Positions 7,739 to 16,401 of a DNA stretch of 64,000 nucleotides are shown one piece after another. Made by a program: the position numbers and the translations under genes. Within the stretch, counting starts at the first letter, position 1, and each line of letters opens with the position of its first letter. The notes beneath the pieces are model-generated. The model made no database searches and was not told the origin of the DNA. It worked only from the letters and a program-made list of their open reading frames with translations. The DNA is from Stenotrophomonas sp. ZAC14D1_NAIMI4_1 (GTDB taxonomy: Bacteria; Pseudomonadota; Gammaproteobacteria; Xanthomonadales; Xanthomonadaceae): NCBI RefSeq assembly GCF_003086775.1, contig NZ_CP026001.1, forward strand, positions 2,072,407 through 2,136,406, given 5' to 3'.

Positions 7739-10700
7739 TCACCAACGCGCCTCCAGCGTATTGAACGGCTTCGCCACGCGCACACCATCGGCATCGAAGC
7801 CGCTGACCGGCCGGCCATCCACCCGTACCGCCTTTGGCATCGTGCGGTCCGGCCACCAGACCTTCACTCCCGTCCCGCGGTGCAGCCCCTCACCCAGCGT
7901 GATCGTCAGCACGCCGTCGCGCTGCCGCGCCTGCATCTGCAACGTGCCATACGCCGTTGGCAGGCGCTCCACCGCCAGCCCGTCACCGGCCACCCACGAC
8001 GGCGGCGTGCCCGGCAGCAATGAAAGCGCATCGTCGTCTTCGCGCATCAGCATGCCGAACAGCGTGCGACCGTACTCGGCACCAATCCAGGTGTGCGGCA
8101 TGTCGCCCAGGTAGCGCGGGAAGCGAAGGCGGGAATGCACGACTTCGGCCAATACCTGCCACTCAAGTGGACGCCGATCGTGCAGCAGTCCCTGCAGCAG
8201 TTCATCGGCCGCTTCAGGCTGGCCCAGATGCACATAGCTCAGCACGTTGCGGATTTCATAGGGCGTGTAGGCGTACAGCGCGCCGGGCTGGTTGCGCTTG
8301 CGCACGTCGTCCAGATAGCGCGCGAACGTAGTCCTCAACGCTTCAGCCGGCAGCACGCTCTGCGCCCCGGTCGGGTCCAGTGCGATCGATACGCCGGTGG
8401 GATCGCCATCGCCGAGGTCGGCCGAAGAAGGAATGAAATCGATGCCCTTCCACGCCATCGTCGCGCGGATCGATGCATGCAGCGCGTCGTACAGCAGCCT
8501 GTACTGCTCGCGTGCCCACGCGGCTGTTTCATGATCGCCCAGTGCTTCGGCCAGCCATGCACCGTCGTGCCAGCCCTTCAGGCCCCAGTAGTCGTCCCAG
8601 TAGCTGTGGGTAGGCGAGAGGGGTAGCCCTCGTGGCTGATCGACGGCGCAAGAATGCCGGCGAAACGTTCCGGCGCGGGTTGGTCGGCCTTGTAGCCCGG
8701 CACCAGCGTGCGCTCGCGCAGTTCCTGCAGGAAGCGCAGCGCTGCTTTCACTTTCGGCAGGTACTCACGCACCGATTCCGGCCCACCATCCAGGCGCGCG
8801 ACATCGGCAACCAGTGCAACGTACTGGCCCTGGCTGTCGTACTCGATGTCCGAACCGAAGCCGGTGTTGACGCTGCCATCGTCGTTGAGAATCGGCGAGA
8901 CCAGGCCGTTGGCATGCACGCCGTGCGTGCTGTACCAGGCCAGGTAGTCGCGTGCGACGGCTGCTTCGCCCATGCGCAGCAGCACTGCCGAAGTGGCCAT
9001 GCCGTCGCGGATGAAGGATCGGTTGTAGTTGCGCGGCCCGGGCTGCATGGCCGGACCGGTCTGGTTGATCAGCATGTAGGCGGCCTGTGCGCGCAGCATG
9101 TCGACCAGTGAGGGGTCGGGCAGGCGCAGGCCAACCGTGCCCAGCCGTGCCTGCCAGTCCGCCGATGCCTGCGTGGCCAGGGTCTCGAACGCCGCATTGG
9201 CATCGCGCGGAAGCGTGGCCAGGTCCAGCGCTGGTGCCTCGGGCAGCACGCCATTCGCGTCCGCCGCGGCCGTACCCAAGGGGAATGCCACCACGATGGC
9301 ATCGCTGGCGCCGGGCGCGAGCGAGACGTGGTAGTTGAGCGCGGCTGCGGCAAGCCCCTGGTCATCCTGCGCCTGCTGCGCGGCAGGCAGTTGGCCAGCA
9401 GCGAGGGTGGCGGTGATCTCCGTTGCGCCGTCCTTGCCGAAAGGCGCCACGCCGGACGCCGCTACCGGCGTGAGCGACTGCAGCAGCGTGCGGCCATTGA
9501 CGCGCACGGTGTGTCCGTCGACGGCCACCTCGCGGATCGGCGAGAGCCCCCCGTTCTGCCATGGTGGATTCATCTGCATCGGGCGCACGAGCAGGCTCAG
9601 CGTGCCGTCGATCGGGGTGCTGCCGGTGTTGTGCAGCCGATGGCGCAGGAAGGTCACCGGCTGCCCATCGCGTTCGATGGCGAACACTTCACTGCGCAGC
9701 TCCAGGCCAGGCTGCGGCACCCAGGTGACGGACGGCATCGGCTTCCAGCCATCGCGCAGGGCATGCTGCATCGACTGGCCGGCGGCGCCCGCGGTATGGC
9801 CATCGGCATTGCGCCAGAGGGGCTGCACCAGCGGCGCGCCCTTGAATGCCTCCAGATTGCCATGCTCGTCGAAGATGGATTTCTGCCTTCCCCCGTGGAT
9901 GCCGACTGCGGTCCAGTAGGTCTGCTGCATCTGCAGCGAGGCGGGGAACAACGCGCGCTGCGCGCCGCTGGCGGCGATCTGGTACCGCTTCATCGGCGTC
10001 ATCACGGCTTTCGGGCCGAGCAGCCGTAGACGCGTAATCTGAGGTGCAGCGCCGTCCACGCTCAGCCGAAATGCGCGCAGGGGTTGCGCTGTGCCGGCGG
10101 TCAGCCAGCTCTGCCGATGGTGGGCTGCCTGCGCATCATGTGCGAGTTCCTGCCATTGGCCGTGTGCATCCTGCGCCTGCAGGCGGGCAGGGCCGCGCGC
10201 GCCATCGGCCCAGTCGATCACCAGGCCAGCGGTGGATTGGGCCTGCGCCGGCGTGATCTCGAGCACAGGGGAGCCGCCTTTCCCACGAGGGATCGCCACG
10301 GCGCTGCCGCCTTGCCAGAGTGCTGCTGCCTGCGTTGCATCGAGACCGCCGATGCGTGCACTGAGCGTGCCGTCCAGCGGCTCCATCTCGAAGATGGAGA
10401 CGCCCCAGTCGGACGTGCGTTGCGGGCTGGCCAGCCGCAGGTAGCGCGCCTGCCGTGGCGAGAAGTACAGGGTTTCCACATCGCCCAGCGAGTCGGCCAT
10501 GGTGTATGCGGTCTGCCACTGCGTGCCGTCCACCGAGGTCTGCAGCGAGTAGCCCTCTGGATTGGAGACATCCCAGGTCAGCCGCGCGCCTGCCAGCAGT
10601 GCGGGTGCGCCCAGGTCGATCTGGAACCAATGGCCGGGGCTGAAAGCGCCGCCGGTGACGGTCTTCGGGTCGCCGTCGATCAGGTGGCCGATGGCCATCG

Positions 10701-10860
10701 CCGGCACCTGCTGCGAGGAACTGCTGGCCTGCCATTGGCTGCGCGGGGGAAGGGTCTGGGCCTGAGCGGACGCTGCCAGCGCGGCGAGCAGCAGGGCAGT
10801 GACGGGGCGGCACAGGAAAAGAGGACGGGAGACCTTGGAGCGTTCGGCACACAACGTCAT
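7739..10860 (-). pseudogene. Secreted discoidin-domain glucoamylase-like protein, frameshifted
   Basis: Reads as a protein of about 1040 residues split by one missing base. From the ATG at 10860 (GAGG upstream) it has a signal peptide ending ASAQAQ, an F5/8 type C (discoidin) domain at roughly residues 35-165, a beta-rich middle, and an (alpha/alpha)6 glucoamylase-like barrel starting near NYNRSFIRDGMATS. The frame fails after SISHEGYP. Adding one G to the GGGG run at 8620-8623 restores HSYWDDYWGLKGWHDGAWLA and joins the remaining ~280 codons to the stop at 7739. The remainder is intact, so this is either a very recent mutation or a sequencing error. Probable periplasmic or secreted carbohydrate hydrolase; substrate unknown. 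Confidence 0.75.
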
Positions 10861-10916
10861 TGCGGGCAACCTCGCGGGTTCGGCCGTAAGCGGGCGAGGG
10901 ATACGCTAGCAAGGGA

Positions 10917-10930
10917 TGTAAGCGGTTACA
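10917..10930. promoter_or_regulatory. LacI-type operator upstream of the discoidin/glycosidase gene
   Basis: TGTAAGCGGTTACA has perfect 5-base arms (TGTAA/TTACA) around a GCGG centre, the pattern bound by LacI/GalR-family sugar repressors. It lies 57 bases upstream of the minus-strand start at 10860, a suitable place for control of a carbohydrate-active enzyme. No LacI gene is in the window. Confidence 0.5.
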
Positions 10931-11074
10931 TGACGCGCTGCAATAGCTCTTCGGGGTTGGAGCGGCGTGGTTCAACGAATCTGCATGCGGGTCCATTCCG
11001 GAGCATTGACGTGTGTGGCTCTGGACGCGTGGATGGGACCGGCTATCGTCAGATCGGGTATTGGAATTCATTGG

Positions 11075-11090
11075 GTTGTCAGTTGACAAC
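11075..11090. promoter_or_regulatory. Palindrome upstream of the HicA-like/HTH pair
   Basis: GTTGTCAGTTGACAAC has perfect 7-base arms with a 2-base centre and ends 36 bases before the start codon at 11127. Position and symmetry suit an autoregulatory operator for the DNA-binding protein encoded second in this operon. Confidence 0.5.
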
Positions 11091-11126
11091 TCGCCCACGC
11101 CATGTGCAGACTGCGGAGAACAGGGA

Positions 11127-11369
11127 ATGTCTCGAGCGCGTCATCCCGACAAGGACATCGAAGCGGCATTGCAGTTCGCGGAGGATCGAGGGTGGAGGCT
11201 TCGCGTGGCAGGCGGCCATGCGTGGGGCCGGATGTATTGCCCCTTCAACGACACCGATTGCCGATGCGGAGAGTTCTGCATCGTCAGCATCTGGAGCACG
11301 CCCCGCAGTGCAAGCAATCATGCAAGGGCCTTGCGGCGCGTAGTCGAGAACTGCAGTCGTGAGCAATGA
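11127..11369 (+). CDS. Small HicA-like protein, candidate toxin
   Basis: An 80-residue protein of unknown function. Residues 5-25 (HPDKDIEAALQFAEDRGWRL) predict an alpha helix and strand, followed by GGHAWGRMYCP with His31, then a CRCGEFCIVSIWSTP segment and a C-terminal helix rich in Arg. The helix-strand-GGH layout recalls HicA-type mRNA interferases, whose catalytic His sits in a similar G-H motif, but this protein is Cys-richer and is not a standard HicA. GGAG lies 8 bases before the ATG. A helix-turn-helix gene follows 33 bases later. Function as the toxin of a type II pair is inference. Confidence 0.6.
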   Translation: MSRARHPDKDIEAALQFAEDRGWRLRVAGGHAWGRMYCPFNDTDCRCGEFCIVSIWSTPRSASNHARALRRVVENCSREQ

Positions 11370-11402
11370 ACTCAGGCTTCGTCAGAAGCGAGGTGGTCAA
11401 TC

Positions 11403-11900
11403 ATGGAATTCAACTTCACGCTGAAGTACCGCTTGCCGGACATCTGCGATGAAATCGATGTCCTCGAGCAGCGCTTGGCTGAAGCCGGGTGTGACGATGC
11501 ACTTGTGGGCATCGGTCTGCCTGGACGACTGGCGCTGGCGTTCTGCCGTGAGGCGGGCAGCGCAGGGGCTGCCCTGCGTTCGGCGCTGGATGACGCGCAG
11601 CGGGCGGTGCCTGGTGCCGAACTGGTCGAAGTGAGCCCCGACCTGGTGGGGCTCACCGACGTTGCAGACCTGCTGGGAATGTCGCGGCAGAACATGCGCA
11701 AGCTGATGCTTGCCAACCCGCAGTCGTTTCCGTCCCCGGTCCATGAGGGGTCGACCTCGATCTGGCATCTCGCCGACATTCTCGGTTGGCTGCGGGCGCG
11801 GGGCAGCGCGAAGGTCACCACGGAGATGACCGAACTCGCCGCCGCCGCGCTGCAGCTCAATCTTGCGCGGGAAGGGCGCCGGCTGCAGCCGAAGGCGTAG
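11403..11900 (+). CDS. Helix-turn-helix protein paired with the HicA-like gene
   Basis: A 165-residue protein. Residues 1-70 form a HicB-like alpha/beta region (MEFNFTLKYRLPD, then GCDDALVGIGLPGRLALAF); residues 80-135 contain a MerR/AlpA-like DNA-binding helix-turn-helix (LVGLTDVADLLGMSRQNMRK) with a wing ending IWHLADILGWLRARG. A small possible-toxin gene followed by a larger DNA-binding partner and a palindrome in the promoter is the usual shape of a self-regulated toxin-antitoxin operon. The TAG stop is shared with a downstream GTAG stem-loop. Confidence 0.65.
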   Translation: MEFNFTLKYRLPDICDEIDVLEQRLAEAGCDDALVGIGLPGRLALAFCREAGSAGAALRSALDDAQRAVPGAELVEVSPDLVGLTDVADLLGMSRQNMRKLMLANPQSFPSPVHEGSTSIWHLADILGWLRARGSAKVTTEMTELAAAALQLNLAREGRRLQPKA

Positions 11901-11919
11901 CGCCGGCCTGGATCGGCGC
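11897..11919 (+). repeat. SMAG-like GTAG stem-loop after the HTH gene
   Basis: GTAG followed by a GCGCCG/CGGCGC stem with an 8-base loop. It starts inside the stop codon of the preceding gene and fills most of the gap to the convergent hydrolase gene, where it may also act as a terminator. The stem is weaker than in other copies. Confidence 0.4.
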
Positions 11920-11927
11920 CCACCGCG

Positions 11928-13004
11928 TTACCGCTGCACCTGCTCCCACCAGCGTGAGCCGGTGTGCGGCGCCTGCATGTCCAAGGCCTCGCCCATGATT
12001 GGCGTGGTCACAGCGACGTTCCTGGCCGCCGCCAGTGCGGTGATCCGCTCGAACGGCTGCTGCCATTCGTGCAGGGCAAGATCGAAGGTGCCGTTGTGGA
12101 TCGGCAGCAGCCACTTGCCACGCAGGTCCAGGTGCGCCTGCAGGGTCTGTTCGGGCTGCATGTGCACGAACGCCCAGCGCTTGTCGTAGGCACCCGTCTC
12201 GATCATCGTCAGGTCGAACGGACCGTACTTCTCGCCGATCGCCTTGAAGCCATCGAAGTAGCCGGTATCGCCGCTGAAGAAGATGCGGAAGTCGTCATCC
12301 TGGATGACCCACGACGCCCACAGGCTGCGGTCACTGTCGCCGAGGCCGCGACCGGAGAAGTGCTGGCCCGGGGTGGCGGTCAGGCGCAGGCCATTGGCCT
12401 CGGTCGACTGCCACCAGTCCAGCTGTTCGACCTTGGCCGCATCCACGCCCCAGGCAATCAGCTGGTCGCCCACGCCCAGCGGCGCGATGAAGCGAGCGGT
12501 CTTGCCGGCCAACTGCATGACCGCAGCATGGTCGAGATGGTCGTAATGGTTGTGCGAGAGGATCACCCCGGCGATCGGCGGCAGGTCCTCGATGCTGATC
12601 GGCGGCGCATGGAAGCGCGCCGGGCCCATCCACTGCACCGGCGAGGCACGCTCGGAGAACACAGGGTCGGTCAGCCAGTACTGGCCGCGCAGCTTCAACA
12701 GGAGGGTGGAGTGGCCAAGCCGGAACAGGCTGCGATCCGGCGCGGCATCCAGCGCTGCACGGTCCAGTGCCTGCACCGGAATGGGCGCCGTCGGCACGGT
12801 GCCCTTGGGCCGGTTGAACAGGAACGTCCACCACAGCTCGGCGCCGGCGCGCAGGCCCATCGCCGGTTTTGGCAGGGCGTTGCGGAACTTGCCATCGCTG
12901 TACTGCGGTGAATCGGGGAAGTCGGGGAGGGACCAGGACTTGCAGAAGGTATAGGCAGTCACGGCAAGGGTTCCGAACAGGAGGACAAGGAGCAGGCGCT
13001 TCAT
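11928..13004 (-). CDS. Metallo-beta-lactamase fold hydrolase, RomA/NAPE-PLD-like
   Basis: A 358-residue protein starting MKRLLLVLLFGTLAVTAYTF, a signal peptide or N-terminal anchor. The metal-binding motif SHNHYDHLDH is clear, followed by further ligands in TPGQHFSGR, FFSGDTGYFDG and HNGTFDLALHEW. This is the NAPE-phospholipase D/RomA branch (UlaG-like) rather than a true beta-lactamase; substrates are generally phosphodiesters or lipids, and the exact one is unknown. The ATG at 13004 is preferred to an upstream in-frame start because it begins at the signal sequence. It is divergent from a TetR regulator with two palindromes between, so it is probably that regulator's target. Confidence 0.85.
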   Translation of the reverse strand: MKRLLLVLLFGTLAVTAYTFCKSWSLPDFPDSPQYSDGKFRNALPKPAMGLRAGAELWWTFLFNRPKGTVPTAPIPVQALDRAALDAAPDRSLFRLGHSTLLLKLRGQYWLTDPVFSERASPVQWMGPARFHAPPISIEDLPPIAGVILSHNHYDHLDHAAVMQLAGKTARFIAPLGVGDQLIAWGVDAAKVEQLDWWQSTEANGLRLTATPGQHFSGRGLGDSDRSLWASWVIQDDDFRIFFSGDTGYFDGFKAIGEKYGPFDLTMIETGAYDKRWAFVHMQPEQTLQAHLDLRGKWLLPIHNGTFDLALHEWQQPFERITALAAARNVAVTTPIMGEALDMQAPHTGSRWWEQVQR

Positions 13005-13021
13005 CGGTGACGTCCGCTGGG

Positions 13022-13037
13022 TACACTGCACAGTGTA
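13022..13037. promoter_or_regulatory. Palindromic operator 1 between hydrolase and tetR
   Basis: TACACTGCACAGTGTA has perfect 7-base arms around CA. It lies 18 bases from the hydrolase start. Its outer TACAC/GTGTA half-sites are shared with the second palindrome, centred 35 bases away, so both are probably bound by the adjacent TetR protein. Confidence 0.65.
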
Positions 13038-13056
13038 GTTTCCGATTTCAGGAAAG

Positions 13057-13072
13057 TACACCGGCCGGTGTA
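13057..13072. promoter_or_regulatory. Palindromic operator 2 between hydrolase and tetR
   Basis: TACACCGGCCGGTGTA is a perfect 16-base palindrome ending 36 bases before the tetR start codon. TACACCGGCCGGTGTA and the first site share TACAC half-sites; TetR-family proteins commonly bind such sites as dimers to repress their own and a divergent promoter. Confidence 0.7.
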
Positions 13073-13108
13073 AAATGTGCGCATCCGTTCAGTTTCCTGG
13101 TTCCCGCC

Positions 13109-13720
13109 ATGCCCCGTGCCCCGCAACGCCTGACCGACCGCAAACGCGAAGCCATCGTGCGCGCGGCGGTGGAGGAGTTCCGCAGCGCCGGCTACGAGGC
13201 GACCAGCATGGACCGCATCGCCACAGCCGCAGGCGTCTCCAAGCGCACCGTCTACAACCATTTCCCCAGCAAGGAAGAACTGTTCGGCCACATCCTGGAA
13301 GAACTCTGGGAAAGCAGCATGGCCGCCGTCGTGCTTCCCTACCGCGCCGATCTGCCGCTGGATGTGCAGCTCCTGCAGTTGCTGGGGCAGAAGCTGGAAC
13401 TGCTGGGCGATGCCAACTTCATCGATCTGGCCCGCGTGGCGATGGCCGAGATCATCCACTCGCCGGAGCGCGCGCAGGCCATCGTCTGCCGCATGGGCGA
13501 GAAGGAAGGCGGGGTGAGCGCGTGGATCCGCGCGGCCGTCGCCGATGGGCGCCTGCGTGAGGTCGATCCGGAATTCGCCGACCACCAGTTGCAGGGCCTG
13601 GTGAAGGGCTTCGCGTTCTGGCCGCAGGTGACCATGGGCCAGCCACCGTTGGGGCCCGCCGAACGACGCAAGGTCGCCGAGTCGGCGGTGGCGATGTTCC
13701 TGGGCTTCTACGCGCGCTGA
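13109..13720 (+). CDS. TetR/AcrR family transcriptional regulator
   Basis: A 203-residue repressor. Residues about 10-60 are the TetR helix-turn-helix (REAIVRAAVEEFRSAGYEAT, then MDRIATAAGVSKRTVYNHFPSKEELF). The C-terminal half is a TetR_C/AefR-like ligand and dimer domain ending in FWPQVTMGQPPLGP. The ATG at 13109 places the DNA-binding domain at the expected distance. It is divergent from the metallo-hydrolase with a 104-base gap containing two palindromes, so autorepression and control of the hydrolase are likely. Confidence 0.9.
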   Translation: MPRAPQRLTDRKREAIVRAAVEEFRSAGYEATSMDRIATAAGVSKRTVYNHFPSKEELFGHILEELWESSMAAVVLPYRADLPLDVQLLQLLGQKLELLGDANFIDLARVAMAEIIHSPERAQAIVCRMGEKEGGVSAWIRAAVADGRLREVDPEFADHQLQGLVKGFAFWPQVTMGQPPLGPAERRKVAESAVAMFLGFYAR

Positions 13721-13845
13721 GCTGGGCCAGCGGCTGCGACATAACAGCGCATCGCTGTGCAATGACGCAATGTTGTGACGCGATTACCTGCGACCCAGCC
13801 AGGCCATCTGCGACACTCAGGGCAGATTCCACGGCCAGCTCGCCC

Positions 13846-14853
13846 ATGTCCTTCGCGTCGTCGCAGCAGATCCATGAAGTACTGCGGCAGTCCTACGGGA
13901 TCACCGCGACCGCAGTGGTGCCGCGCGCGGTGGGCGCCGATGCCAACGCGGGCGTGTTCCGCATCGACGCGCGCGGCAGTCACTGGTGGTTGAAGAGTCG
14001 CAGCTACCAGGTGGCGCCGGAAGTGTGGGAGGGCCTGCACTGGATGCGCGGCACGCTGGGCATCGAGGAAATCGTTGCACCCTGGCCGGCCGTGACCGGT
14101 GGCGCGTCGGTGCAGCGTTGGGGCCTGCAGTTCACCCTGTTCCCGTATATCGAAGGGCAATCCGGCTTTGAAGCGCCGCTGAGCGCGCGGCAGTGGCAGC
14201 GCCTGGGCGAAGTGCTGCGCCGCCTGCATACGGCGGACCTGCCGGCGGCGCTGGCCGCGGGCCTGCCGCGGCAGCCGCTGTCATGCGATGCACTGGATGA
14301 GGTCGGACGATGGCTGCAGCAACCGACGACACTGCCGACCGCACAGGACCGCTGGGGCCGGGCCTTTCACGCGGTGTGGGAGCGCCATCGCGCACGCATC
14401 GCTACGCTGCACGACCGTGCGCAGGGCCTGCAGCAGGCCCTTGCCGGCCGCGTCCCGTGCCTGCGCCTGTGTCATACGGATCTGCACGCGGGAAACGTGC
14501 TGATGGGACACGACGGAGCACTGCACCTGATCGACTGGGACGGCCTTTCGCTGGCGCCCCGCGAACGCGACCTGATGTTTGTCGGCGCGGCAGTGGGCGG
14601 CCGTTGGGGGCGTGAGCGCCCGCAGGGGTTTGCCGATGGTTACGGCGATGACCTGGGTGATCCGCAGTGGATCGCCTGGTACCGGCACGTGCGCATCCTG
14701 CAGGATCTGGTGGAGTTCCAGCAGATGCTGATGGGGGCAGGGGGCGACTACCGGCCACCGCAGCAGCGGCGGCAGGCGCTTCATCATCTGGGCGAGTTGT
14801 TTGCACCGGGGAATGTGTTCTGCGCGGCCGAACGGGCCTACAGCGCGGTGTAA
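13846..14853 (+). CDS. Aminoglycoside phosphotransferase (APH)-family kinase
   Basis: A 335-residue APH-fold phosphotransferase. The Brenner-type catalytic loop LCHTDLHAGNVLM and the metal-binding HLIDWDG are both intact, and an N-terminal lobe with VFRIDARGSHWWLKSR carries the probable ATP-contacting Lys. The family includes spectinomycin kinases (APH(9)-like), choline and homoserine kinases and many of unknown substrate, so antibiotic resistance should not be assumed. The ATG at 13846 gives the normal start; upstream in-frame codons have no ribosome-binding site. It stands alone between tetR and a repeat block. Confidence 0.75.
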   Translation: MSFASSQQIHEVLRQSYGITATAVVPRAVGADANAGVFRIDARGSHWWLKSRSYQVAPEVWEGLHWMRGTLGIEEIVAPWPAVTGGASVQRWGLQFTLFPYIEGQSGFEAPLSARQWQRLGEVLRRLHTADLPAALAAGLPRQPLSCDALDEVGRWLQQPTTLPTAQDRWGRAFHAVWERHRARIATLHDRAQGLQQALAGRVPCLRLCHTDLHAGNVLMGHDGALHLIDWDGLSLAPRERDLMFVGAAVGGRWGRERPQGFADGYGDDLGDPQWIAWYRHVRILQDLVEFQQMLMGAGGDYRPPQQRRQALHHLGELFAPGNVFCAAERAYSAV

Positions 14854-14861
14854 GGGTGTTC

Positions 14862-15464
14862 GGCAGGGCTGCGCCCTGCACTCGCAGAGGCAACGTCAAC
14901 GTCAACGTCAAAATCGGGCTATCCGTGGGATGGCGGGGTGGGTCCGGTTGAGGGGGACGCTGCAAGTACGTCCATGTAAGCTCGGTCGCCGCATCCATGC
15001 GGCTCACGCCCCCTCAACCGGACCCACCCCGCCTTCGACAGATTTTCGCGAGCTGTTGGAGCCTGCTGCTGATGGTGGTGGGTGCCGACCGTTGGTCGGC
15101 ACGGGGTCGGATCCGGAATCAATTTCGATATTTGACAGATTTCATCCACGTATGGCGTGGATCTACTGGGAGGGGGTTCTGCTTTGGTGGGTGTCGACCT
15201 TGGTCGACACGGATGAATTCATTCGATATCTGACAGATGTGCCGACCAACGGTCGGCACCCACCAACAGCCGCGTGAACCTGTCGAAGGCGGGGCACTGT
15301 GGGTTTGCGGGGTGTGAGCCGCATGGATGCGGCGACCAAGCCCCCATGGATGGGTTTACGGCGTCCCCGCACACCCACAGTGCCCCGCCATCCCACGGAA
15401 TGCCGCCTTTGATCCTGCTTCGGCTTCGGCTTCTGCTTCGGCAGGTGCAGGGCGCAGCCCTGCC
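14862..15464. repeat. Nested inverted-repeat block, about 600 bases, no genes
   Basis: The block is bounded by a perfect 20-base inverted repeat (14862-14881 with 15445-15464, each also a hairpin around GCAGGGC/GCCCTGC). Inside are a 31-base pair with 2 mismatches (14980-15010 with 15311-15341), a 15-base pair (15027-15041 with 15280-15294), a local 25-base pair (14932-14956 with 15009-15033), and hairpins at 15082-15102, 15191-15210 and 15239-15259 built from GTGCCGACC or GTGTCGACC arms. Short tandem tracts (CAACGT; CTTCGG) flank it. The two halves are rough mirror images. I see no coding potential. Confidence 0.75.
15143..15166 (-). repeat. SMAG-like GTAG stem-loop within the repeat block
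   Basis: On the minus strand it reads GTAGATCCACGCCATACGTG and ends GATG, nearly identical to the plus-strand copy at 36595. It lies near the centre of the nested inverted-repeat block. Confidence 0.65.
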
Positions 15465-15474
15465 CAACAACCCC

Positions 15475-16401
15475 CTACTCAGCCGGCTTGGCCGCCGCCG
15501 TCGCTGCCACGCTCGCGGCCCGCCGTGCCAGCACCGCCTCACGGTGCGCGATGTACGCATTCGCCGCCAGGATGATGCCCGCACCAATCAGCGTCCAACG
15601 GTCCACGCTCTCGTCGAACAGCAGCCACCCGCACAACGTCACCAGCGGCAGCTGCAGGAAGCTGATCGGGGTCAGGGCCGACACTTCGCCCAGGCGCAAC
15701 GCGCGCGTCCACAGCAGCTGGCCGACCGTACCCATCACGCCGGTCGCCACCAGCCATACCCAGGCCAGCCCGGTGGGCCAGACCCAGACGAACATCGCCG
15801 GCACCAGCGACAACGGTACCCAGAACACGTAGGTGTACAGCACCACCGTGTCGGCGCTGTCCACGCGGGTCAGCTGCTTGATCTGGATGGCCACCAGCGA
15901 ACTGAGCAGCGCCGCGGCCACCGCGATCAGGCTGCCCGCAGAGAAACCCGCAGTGCCCGGCCGGACGATCACCAGCACGCCGATGAACCCCACCACGACG
16001 GCAGCCCAGCGGCGCACGCGCACGGTTTCGCCCAGCCACAGCACCGCGGCAATGGTGACGAACAACGGCGTGGAATAGGACAGCGACACCGCCTGCGCCA
16101 GTGGCAGGTGGCCGAGGGCCCAGAACGCGCACAGCATCGAGCCCAGGCCGATCGCACTGCGTACGAAGTAGCGCGGCAGCTGCTGGGTCTTCAGCGGTGC
16201 GCGGCCCGGGCGCAGCAGCATCGGCAGCAGCGCCAGCAGGCCGAAGGCGTTGCGGAAGAACGCCACTTCCTGCGTCGGCACGTAACGGGTGGCGTAGCGG
16301 ATGGCCACGGCCATCAGGCCGAAGGCCATCGTGCTGGCGAGCATCAGCAGCGCCGCCCGCGCCGGGGTGGCGAGCGGCGGCCGGGTGCTGGCGTTCACCA
16401 C
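15475..16401 (-). CDS. EamA/DMT family transporter
   Basis: A 308-residue inner-membrane protein with about ten predicted hydrophobic segments in two EamA repeats (for example [20 protein letters not shown] and [13 protein letters not shown] in the first; [17 protein letters not shown] and [13 protein letters not shown] in the second). Members export or exchange small metabolites. It overlaps the murB stop by 7 bases, so it is translated from the same transcript, but nothing indicates its substrate. The nested repeat block begins right after its stop. Confidence 0.85.
   Translation of the reverse strand: MVNASTRPPLATPARAALLMLASTMAFGLMAVAIRYATRYVPTQEVAFFRNAFGLLALLPMLLRPGRAPLKTQQLPRYFVRSAIGLGSMLCAFWALGHLPLAQAVSLSYSTPLFVTIAAVLWLGETVRVRRWAAVVVGFIGVLVIVRPGTAGFSAGSLIAVAAALLSSLVAIQIKQLTRVDSADTVVLYTYVFWVPLSLVPAMFVWVWPTGLAWVWLVATGVMGTVGQLLWTRALRLGEVSALTPISFLQLPLVTLCGWLLFDESVDRWTLIGAGIILAANAYIAHREAVLARRAASVAATAAAKPAE

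Noticed and set aside
13846..14853. Naming the APH-fold kinase an aminoglycoside resistance gene
   Set aside because: The fold is shared by many kinases and no substrate-specific residues can be identified by eye.
14801..15277. Open frames crossing the repeat block
   Set aside because: They translate hairpin arms and have no start signals.
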